Of a DNA stretch of 11,724 nucleotides, positions 7,001 to 11,724 are shown one piece after another. The notes under the pieces are model-generated. The model searched no databases, was not told the DNA's origin, and saw only the letters and a program-made list of their open reading frames with translations. How positions within the stretch are numbered: the stretch's first letter is position 1; each line of letters starts with the position of its first letter. Source of the DNA: WHTB01 sp050699035 (GTDB lineage Bacteria; Actinomycetota; Actinomycetes; Propionibacteriales; Nocardioidaceae); assembly GCA_050699035.1 (NCBI GenBank), contig JBOHDE010000121.1, forward strand, positions 1 to 11,724, in the 5' to 3' direction. The translations under genes and the position numbers were made by a program.

Positions 7001-7840
7001 TCCCTCCAGGGAGTGATCTCGTGCACGTTGCAGGACGGCGTCGAGCATCGGCTCGGTGAGCTTGCCGGTGAACGTGTTCTGCTGGCTCGGGTGGTAGCAG
7101 CCGAGCAGCAGCAGGTCTGCCCGGTCCGGGTGTGCGAGCACCGCCTCGGCGGCGTGGCCGAAGCGTGGCTGCGGGCGGGGTACGGCGTACCCGACGGCTC
7201 GGAACCCGCGCAGCGCCGCGGCCCAGCCGTACGAGCCGAGGCAGACCACCGACCGCAGGTGCGGCGCGACCAGCGTGAGCTCGCGGTCGAGCCAGGGCGC
7301 ACAGGTGTCCCGCTCGGTCGTCGTCGGCTTGTTGTCCGGCGGGGCGCAGCGCACGGTCGCGACCATCCGGGTACGGACCAGTCGCTGGCCGTCGCCCGCG
7401 TGCTCGCTGGTGGCCTGGGCCGCGAGCCCGACCCGGTGCAGTGCGGCGAACAACCAGTCACCAGAGCGGTCGCCGGTGAAGATCCGGCCGGTGCGGTTGC
7501 CGCCGTGCGCGGCCGGGGCGAGACCGACGATCAGCACCGGAGCGTCCCGGTCGCCCCAGCCGGCGATCGGCCGACCCCAGTACGGCTCGCCGGCGAAGGA
7601 CCGGCGCTTCTCGACCGCCACGCCCTCGCGCCAGTCCACCAGCCGCGGGCAGGCCCGGCAGACCGAGATGCGGGCCGCCAGGTCGTCGAGGCCGGCGTCG
7701 GCCGCGAGCCGGCGTACGTGGTCCGCATCCCGCGCGACCGGAGTGGTGGGCCGAGCCGGGTCGTCCGGCCAGCCCGTGCCCGGCGGCACCGGACTGTCGA
7801 ACGGCTCGCCCGTCACCGGATGGGGCAGCGGGCTGCTCAC
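6995..7840 (-). CDS. Family 5 uracil-DNA glycosylase (UDGb type)
   Basis: A 281-residue base-excision repair enzyme that removes uracil, and in this family often hypoxanthine, from DNA. The iron-sulfur cysteines are C61 and C64 (CRAC), C165 and C180. Motif 1 is GLAPAAHGGNRTGR (106-119), the FTGDRSG segment (121-127) supplies the Asp region, and the C-terminal motif HPSQQNTFTG (250-259) binds DNA; together these are diagnostic of family 5. A proline-rich N-terminal tail of about 35 residues precedes the core. The GTG start overlaps the ppx stop as GTGA, which implies translational coupling, and the stop lies within the Rex-like site of ndh. The length suits the family. Confidence 0.93.
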   Translation of the reverse strand: MSSPLPHPVTGEPFDSPVPPGTGWPDDPARPTTPVARDADHVRRLAADAGLDDLAARISVCRACPRLVDWREGVAVEKRRSFAGEPYWGRPIAGWGDRDAPVLIVGLAPAAHGGNRTGRIFTGDRSGDWLFAALHRVGLAAQATSEHAGDGQRLVRTRMVATVRCAPPDNKPTTTERDTCAPWLDRELTLVAPHLRSVVCLGSYGWAAALRGFRAVGYAVPRPQPRFGHAAEAVLAHPDRADLLLLGCYHPSQQNTFTGKLTEPMLDAVLQRARDHSLEGL

Positions 7841-8760
7841 CGCAGGCTCGCCGCGATGCCGTCGAGGATGTCGTGCTCGCTCACCACGACCTCGGAGACG
7901 TCCAGCCGGGCGAGGATCCGGTCGAGCACCAGGGCGCCGGCGCCGATCACATCGGCCCGGCCAGGATGCATGAACGGCAGCGCGGTGCGCTCGGCGCGGG
8001 TCATCTCCAGCAGCCGGGCGGTGACCCGGTGCACGGCGCGCACGTCGAGCCGTGCATGGTGCACCCGCTCGGGCTGGTACGCGGGCAGGTCGAGCACCAT
8101 CGCGGCGACTGTCGTGATCGTCCCGGCGACGCCGACCAGCGTGCTCGCCTCGTCGAGCGGGATGCCGACGTCGTCCAACACGACGTCGACATCGCTGGTG
8201 GCGCCCTCGATCTGGGCGTGGGTCGGGGGGTCGCCGGCCAGGTGGCGCTCGGTCATCCGCACCGAGCCGACGTCGAGCGACTCGGCGGCGCGCGCCCGGC
8301 CGTGACCGTCGCCGAGCACCAGCTCAGTGGAGCCGCCACCGATGTCGGCCACGAGGTACGGCGGGGTGAGGCCGAGGGCGTCCAGGCCGTCGGTCGCGCC
8401 GGCAAAGGTCAGCTCGGCCTCCTCGTACCCGCTGATCACCTCGAGCTCGACGCCCAGTCGCGACCGCACCCCGGCGACGAGCTCGTCTCGGTTGTCGACG
8501 TCGCGCGCCGCCGACGTCGCACAGAACCGCACGGCGTCGACGTCATGTCGCGCGATCAGGTCGGCGTACTCATCGCAGACCGCGAACGTACGGGCGAGCG
8601 CCTCCGCGGCGAAGCGCCGGGTGGCGTCGACATCTTGGCCGAGCCGGACGATGCGCAGCTCGCGTTCAAGGTCCCGCAGGCCGCCGTCCGGGCGTACCTC
8701 GGCGACCAGCAGCCGGAGCGAGTTGGTGCCGCAGTCGAGGGCGGCCACGCGGCGAGTCAC
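7837..8760 (-). CDS. ppx: Ppx/GppA family exopolyphosphatase / pppGpp phosphatase, short type
   Basis: A 307-residue ASKHA-fold phosphatase that trims terminal phosphate from polyphosphate and/or converts pppGpp. Seen: phosphate-1 motif ALDCGTNS (7-14), ATSAARD (81-87), ISGYEEA (109-115) with the catalytic Glu pair, phosphate-2 motif DIGGGSTELVLG (139-150), GSVRMTE (165-171), the adenosine-type motif GVAGTITTVAAM (210-221), and SEHDILDGIA near the end. It is much shorter than E. coli Ppx (about 510) and lacks the C-terminal HD-type region, as is usual for actinobacterial forms. The GTG start at 8760 overlaps the DUF501 stop by 4 nt; the open frame extending upstream is only a shadow of DUF501. 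Polyphosphate and ppGpp preference cannot be told apart from the sequence. Confidence 0.92.
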   Translation of the reverse strand: MTRRVAALDCGTNSLRLLVAEVRPDGGLRDLERELRIVRLGQDVDATRRFAAEALARTFAVCDEYADLIARHDVDAVRFCATSAARDVDNRDELVAGVRSRLGVELEVISGYEEAELTFAGATDGLDALGLTPPYLVADIGGGSTELVLGDGHGRARAAESLDVGSVRMTERHLAGDPPTHAQIEGATSDVDVVLDDVGIPLDEASTLVGVAGTITTVAAMVLDLPAYQPERVHHARLDVRAVHRVTARLLEMTRAERTALPFMHPGRADVIGAGALVLDRILARLDVSEVVVSEHDILDGIAASLR

Positions 8761-9269
8761 TCGGACGGCTCGCCGGGCTGGGCGCAAGGTCCGGCCGCCC
8801 ACCAGTCGCCCAGCATCGCCAACGCCTCGTCGCCGAGCGGGTTGACGCCGGGGCCGGCCGCCAGCGCATGGCCGACCAGTACGTGCAGGCACTTGACCCG
8901 GTCGGGCATCCCGCCGGCCGACGTACCCGCGATCTCGGGCACGTCCAGCAGGTCCGCGCGCGCCGCGATGTAGGACTCGTGCGCGCGCCGGTGGGCCGAT
9001 GCCAGGTCGGGCTCGTCGGCCAGCCGCTGCGTCATCTCGCGCATCAGACCGGACGCCTCGAGAGTGCCGACCAGCGCGGCGGCCCGTGGGCAGGTCAGGT
9101 AGTACAGCGTCGGGAACGGCGTGCCGTCGTCGAGCCGCGGCCGGGTGGCGACGACGTCGGGCTGACCGCACGGGCAGCGGTGGGCGACCGCCACGACGGA
9201 GCGGGCCGGGCGGCCGAGCTGACGACTGACCGCGTCGAGATCGTGCCCGTCGACCGGCTCAGCGGTCAC
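8757..9269 (-). CDS. DUF501 family protein
   Basis: A 170-residue protein of unknown function, belonging to a family found next to ftsB and ppx in actinobacteria. Visible features are a CPCG pair (C32, C34), YYLTCP (C60), and MPDRVKCLHVLVGH (C127, H129, H134) followed by GPGVNPLGDEAL. The spread of Cys/His suggests metal binding, which is inference. The GTG start has GAAGGA 8 nt upstream and overlaps the end of ftsB by 11 nt; its stop overlaps ppx by 4 nt. Conserved linkage hints at a role in the cell envelope/division or polyphosphate context, but no function is established. Confidence 0.9.
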   Translation of the reverse strand: MTAEPVDGHDLDAVSRQLGRPARSVVAVAHRCPCGQPDVVATRPRLDDGTPFPTLYYLTCPRAAALVGTLEASGLMREMTQRLADEPDLASAHRRAHESYIAARADLLDVPEIAGTSAGGMPDRVKCLHVLVGHALAAGPGVNPLGDEALAMLGDWWAAGPCAQPGEPSE

Positions 9270-9849
9270 CGCTGACGTCCTTCGACCCGCTCGGCCCGAT
9301 CTTCTCCGCGGGCGGGTCCCGGCGCACCTCGGCCGGGTCCTTGCCGGCCGCCTCGACGCTGCCCCACGCGGTGACCCACCACGCGGGCGACTCGTCGGTG
9401 GACTGGGTGTCGGGCTCGCTCAGCTCAGCCGTGACGCCCAGCGCCTTGCCGTCCTCGTCGATCACGCGGTAGCCGATCTCGCCGGGCAGCACCCACCCGA
9501 ACCGCTCACGGGCCTGCGCCTCGACGTACGCCGGGTCCTCCCAGCGTTGTTTCTCCTCGGTCAGCGCGTCGACGGCGGCGCTGTCGGTCGCGATCTGAGC
9601 CTCGAGGTCGTTGATGTGGTCACGCTGGTCGACCCACGTGCGCAGGCTGGACGCGTACGACACGAGCAGGACCGCGAGTACGGCGAACAGCACCGCGGAG
9701 CGGCCAGTCAGTCGCCGCCGGGGCGGCTCTGGCCCCCGCGGGGCCGGCTGGGTCCGTGTCGACGCCGGACGCCGAGCCGCCCGCGGGCGTCCCGGACCGG
9801 CCGGGGTCCGGGGTCGGCCGCGGCCGGAGCCGCGCGCTGGTGAGGACAC
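9259..9849 (-). CDS. ftsB: Septum formation initiator, FtsB/DivIC family
   Basis: A 196-residue bitopic membrane protein of the divisome, expected to join the FtsQ-FtsL complex at the septum. Order: a basic, Pro/Arg/Gly-rich cytoplasmic tail (1-50), one transmembrane helix (about 51-67), a coiled coil (about 70-103: DLEAQIATDSAAVDALTEEK), the DivIC signature RWEDPAYVEAQARERFG (102-118) with LPGE, and then an extracytoplasmic tail of about 70 residues. The N-tail is long compared with E. coli FtsB (about 100 aa in total), as in mycobacteria and relatives. The start is GTG at 9849, 6 nt after the eno stop. The Shine-Dalgarno sequence is poor, so translation may be coupled to eno, and the exact start is less certain than the frame. 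Confidence 0.9.
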   Translation of the reverse strand: MSSPARGSGRGRPRTPAGPGRPRAARRPASTRTQPAPRGPEPPRRRLTGRSAVLFAVLAVLLVSYASSLRTWVDQRDHINDLEAQIATDSAAVDALTEEKQRWEDPAYVEAQARERFGWVLPGEIGYRVIDEDGKALGVTAELSEPDTQSTDESPAWWVTAWGSVEAAGKDPAEVRRDPPAEKIGPSGSKDVSGDR

Positions 9850-9855
9850 GGCCGC

Positions 9856-11139
9856 TCAGGACTCTCGGGCGTACCGCGGGAAGGCGCCTCGACCCGCGTA
9901 GCGAGCGGCGTCGTCGAGCTCCTCCTCGATCCGCAGCAGCTGGTTGTACTTGGCGACCCGCTCGGAGCGGGCCGGGGCCCCGGTCTTGATCTGGCCGCAG
10001 TTGGTCGCGACCGCGAGGTCGGCGATCGTGGTGTCCTCGGTCTCGCCCGAGCGGTGGCTCATCATGCAGTGGAAGCCGTTGCGCTGGGCCAGGCTGACCG
10101 AGTCGAGCGTCTCGGTGAGGCTGCCGATCTGGTTGACCTTGACCAGCAACGCGTTGGCGGCCGACTCGTCGATGCCTCGCTGCAGCCGCTCGACGTTGGT
10201 GACGAACAGGTCGTCACCGACCAGCTGGACCCGGTCGCCGAGGGAGCTGGTGATCGCCTTCCAGCCGTCCCAGTCCTCCTCGTCGAGCGGGTCCTCGATC
10301 GAGACCAGGGGGTACGCGTCGACCAGCTCGGCGTAGTAGGCGGTCATCTCGTCGGCGGTCCTGGTGCTGCCCTCGAAGCGGTAGCCGCCGTCGGCGAAGA
10401 ACTCGCTGGCGGCTACGTCGAGCGCGAGCACGATGTCGTCGCCGAGGGTCAGGCCGGTGCGCTCGACGGCGGCGGCGATCAGGTCGAGGGCGTCCCGGTT
10501 GGACGGCAGGTTGGGCGCGAAACCGCCCTCGTCACCCAGGCCGGTGGCGAGCCCGCGGTCCTTCAGCACGGACTTGAGCGCGTGGTAGACCTCGGTGCCC
10601 TGCTGCAGCGCCTCGCGGAACGTCGCCGCCCCGATCGGCGCGACCATGAACTCCTGGATGTCGACGTCGGAGTCGGCGTGCGCGCCGCCGTTCAGGATGT
10701 TCATCATCGGCACCGGGAGCAGGTGCGCGTTGGGCCCGCCGACGTACCGGAAGAGTGGGAGCCTGGCCGATTCGGCGGCGGCCCGGGCCACCGCGAGCGA
10801 GACGCCGAGGATGGCGTTGGCGCCGAGCTTTGCCTTGTTGGGGGTGCCGTCAAGGCCGAGCATGGCCTGGTCGACGAGCCGCTGCTCGCTGGCGTCGAGG
10901 CCGACGAGGTGCGGGCCGATCTCGTCGAGTACGGCGACGACGGCCTTCTCGACACCCTTGCCGCCGTAGCGGTCGCCGCCGTCACGCAGCTCGACCGCCT
11001 CGAACTGACCGGTCGACGCGCCGCTCGGCACAGCGGCGCGGGCGATCGTGCCGTCGTCGAGGGCCACCTCCACTTCGACAGTGGGGTTGCCGCGCGAGTC
11101 GAGGATCTCGCGGGCGCCGACGGCATCGATCGAGGCCAA
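9856..11139 (-). CDS. eno: Enolase (phosphopyruvate hydratase)
   Basis: A 427-residue cytoplasmic glycolytic enzyme that interconverts 2-phosphoglycerate and phosphoenolpyruvate. The start codon is TTG at 11139, with GGAG 6 nt upstream; it is chosen because the family begins M-A-x-I-x-A-V-x-A-R-E-I-L-D-S-R-G-N-P. Visible active-site parts: the mobile loop SGAST (39-43), His154 (GGAH), Glu163 (QEF), Glu204 (GDEGGFAPN), metal ligands Asp241 (LALD), Glu282 (SIEDP) and Asp309 (GDD), Lys334 (LLVKVNQIGS), the signature MMSHRSGETED (359-369) and Lys385. The length is normal and no residue is missing. It is first in the eno-ftsB-DUF501-ppx-UDG run, so expression of these genes is probably tied to that of eno. 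Confidence 0.98.
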   Translation of the reverse strand: MASIDAVGAREILDSRGNPTVEVEVALDDGTIARAAVPSGASTGQFEAVELRDGGDRYGGKGVEKAVVAVLDEIGPHLVGLDASEQRLVDQAMLGLDGTPNKAKLGANAILGVSLAVARAAAESARLPLFRYVGGPNAHLLPVPMMNILNGGAHADSDVDIQEFMVAPIGAATFREALQQGTEVYHALKSVLKDRGLATGLGDEGGFAPNLPSNRDALDLIAAAVERTGLTLGDDIVLALDVAASEFFADGGYRFEGSTRTADEMTAYYAELVDAYPLVSIEDPLDEEDWDGWKAITSSLGDRVQLVGDDLFVTNVERLQRGIDESAANALLVKVNQIGSLTETLDSVSLAQRNGFHCMMSHRSGETEDTTIADLAVATNCGQIKTGAPARSERVAKYNQLLRIEEELDDAARYAGRGAFPRYARES

Positions 11140-11188
11140 GAGCTTCTCCAGGTTCGGTTCGGTGTGAGGACGGAACTCGGGCGTGGCC

Positions 11189-11194
11189 AGCCTA
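11189..11194 (-). promoter_or_regulatory. Putative -10 box of eno
   Basis: The minus strand reads TAGGCT, a frequent actinobacterial -10, 49 nt before the TTG start. No good -35 hexamer is present at 16-18 nt spacing (ACGTGA at 17 nt is poor), so this is tentative. Confidence 0.4.
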
Positions 11195-11245
11195 TCCGCG
11201 CGACCTACCCGTCACGTGGACGGCTCGCCCGCCCACGGGCCAACG

Positions 11246-11281
11246 CCCTCAAGTCCTCGCGCCGAGGTTGCGCAAATGTCC
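11246..11281 (+). repeat. Dispersed-repeat copy, direct repeat left member
   Basis: A plus-strand copy of the REP-like element, with core CGCCGAGGTTGCGC and ending AAATGTC. Bases 11246-11273 are identical (28 of 28) to 11493-11520, so the pair forms direct repeats 247 bp apart that bracket both palindromes. The hairpin CCTCG-CGC-CGAGG lies within it. Confidence 0.85.
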
Positions 11282-11368
11282 GTACTCCTGGGAAGAAATG
11301 AACCACGGCGGTTGGTCCCTCCCCGGGGGGCCGTGCGGTGCCGGTGCGCTCCAGCCGTCGGCGGTGCG

Positions 11369-11398
11369 TAGAAGATTGCCCAATTGGGCAATCTTCTA
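11369..11398. repeat. 30-bp perfect palindrome with core TTGCCCAATTGGGCAA
   Basis: Fully self-complementary over 30 bp. As RNA or single-stranded DNA it would fold as a 13-bp stem with an AATT loop. The core (11376-11391) is identical to that of the next palindrome; the outer arm here is TAGAAGA. Unusually AT-rich for the surroundings. It could be a protein-binding site, a terminator-like hairpin for mazG, or a mobile repeat. Confidence 0.85.
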
Positions 11399-11415
11399 TC
11401 CGGTCCCCGCAGGTT

Positions 11416-11455
11416 CGAGGTCGAACTTTGCCCAATTGGGCAAAATTCGACCTCG
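11416..11455. repeat. 40-bp near-perfect palindrome sharing the same core
   Basis: Self-complementary over 40 bp apart from one mismatched pair (11426 with 11445). The outer arms are CGAGGTCGAA and its complement, unrelated to those of the first palindrome, while the 16-bp core (11428-11443) is identical. The two cores are 52 bp apart, close to five helical turns. Confidence 0.85.
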
Positions 11456-11492
11456 GTCACGGCTGCCGACGGACAGTCCGCCACTCGCCCGC

Positions 11493-11618
11493 CCCTCAAG
11501 TCCTCGCGCCGAGGTTGCGCGTATGTCGGACCGGTGGCGACTCACCACCCCACCCGTCCTCAACATTCGTGCAACCTCGGCGGGAGAGTCCCGACCAATG
11601 CGCAACGTCGGCGCGAGG
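11493..11618. repeat. Dispersed-repeat module B (three REP-like copies)
   Basis: Copies lie on the plus strand at 11493-11529 and on the minus strand at 11586-11559 and 11618-11591. The minus copies are offset by about 31-32 nt. This is the same one-forward, two-reverse plan as module A at 5515-5613. The module ends 7 nt before the mazG stop codon, so on the minus strand it begins directly after the gene. The 11586-11559 copy shares the CTCCC variant start with the 5515 copy. Confidence 0.8.
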
Positions 11619-11625
11619 GTGCTGG

Positions 11626-11724
11626 TCAGGCGGAACCCGACTCTTGGCGGCGGATGTGGTCGGCCAGGCGGCGGACGGCGTCGCGCAGCGCCTGCTCGGG
11701 ATCGACGCCGGCGTCTCGGGCGGT
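11626..11724 (-). CDS. mazG: C-terminal end of a MazG-like nucleoside triphosphate pyrophosphohydrolase (partial)
   Basis: Only the last 32 codons are present; the gene continues beyond the window edge. The translation (ARDAGVDPEQALRDAVRRL, then ADHIRRQESGSA) ends at TGA, 11628-11626. The A-R-x-x-G-V-D-P-E-x-A-L-R-x-A-x-R-R-x sequence is the usual C-terminal helix of MazG, and MazG lies next to eno in many actinobacteria. The catalytic part is not visible, so the assignment rests on this tail and on gene order. Confidence 0.65.
   Translation of the reverse strand, partial: TARDAGVDPEQALRDAVRRLADHIRRQESGSA

Larger units (their letters stand above)
11140..11625. other. Long intergenic region between mazG and eno
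   Basis: 486 bp without a credible gene. It contains the eno leader and promoter-like box, one dispersed-repeat copy (11246-11281), two AT-rich-core palindromes (11369-11398 and 11416-11455), and a three-copy repeat module (11493-11618) just downstream of the mazG stop. Open frames across it run through the palindromes and lack ribosome sites and protein-like composition. Confidence 0.7.

Noticed and set aside
7013..8305. Plus-strand frame across the glycosylase and ppx
   Set aside because: Antisense shadow; both minus-strand genes carry diagnostic catalytic motifs.
8761..9171. Upstream extension of ppx
   Set aside because: Overlaps DUF501 in another frame with Arg-rich, non-homologous sequence; ppx begins at the GTGA overlap.
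10054..11301. Plus-strand frame of 415 codons opposite eno
   Set aside because: Mirror of the enolase codon pattern; no independent signal.
11369..11455. Insertion-sequence ends
   Set aside because: Each palindrome is complete in itself and there is no transposase gene or target-site duplication between or beside them.
5515..11618. CRISPR array
   Set aside because: The repeats are few, in both orientations, of uneven spacing and diverged; no spacers of constant length and no cas genes.

Overview
The window is very GC-rich DNA of actinobacterial type. Nearly all genes lie on the minus strand, GTG and TTG starts are common, and stop/start overlaps are tight. The gene order (mazG)-eno-ftsB-DUF501-ppx-UDG is the conserved actinobacterial enolase/divisome neighbourhood. 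Together with a large bacillopeptidase F-like secreted protease it suggests something like the Propionibacteriales (Nocardioidaceae-type), but the genus cannot be fixed from this sequence alone.

Layout from the right end, in the direction of minus-strand transcription: the C-terminal end of a MazG-like protein (11626-11724); a 486-bp intergenic region with two long palindromes and four copies of a short dispersed repeat; eno (TTG start); ftsB/divIC; a DUF501 gene; a short-type ppx/gppA exopolyphosphatase; and a family-5 uracil-DNA glycosylase. From eno to the glycosylase the genes abut or overlap by 4-11 nt, so they look like one transcription unit joining glycolysis, septum formation, polyphosphate/ppGpp metabolism and uracil repair. 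ndh, a type II NADH dehydrogenase, follows after 60 nt. It has its own apparent promoter, and a near-perfect Rex-type operator overlaps the -35 region, so NADH/NAD+ ratio may control it.

ndh converges with a plus-strand gene for an orphan winged-helix (OmpR/PhoB-type) DNA-binding protein. The 130-bp gap between them holds a second cluster of the dispersed repeat. Divergent from the winged-helix gene is a 1464-residue secreted S8 protease with a mosaic C-terminal half (carboxypeptidase-regulatory-like, jelly-roll/MAM-like, Ig-like and kelch domains). After it come a strong hairpin terminator and a tRNA gene with its own promoter-like sequence.

Three things stand out. First, the only in-frame TTA codon I found in about 9.9 kb of coding DNA is in the signal peptide of the S8 protease, and the gene directly downstream is a tRNA with anticodon UAA (the UUA reader) in a class I body without the long variable arm expected of tRNA-Leu. 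Second, seven copies of a 28-nt REP-like element form two three-copy modules of the same orientation, each just downstream of a minus-strand stop codon. Third, two long palindromes upstream of eno share a 16-bp core and have different but individually self-complementary outer arms.
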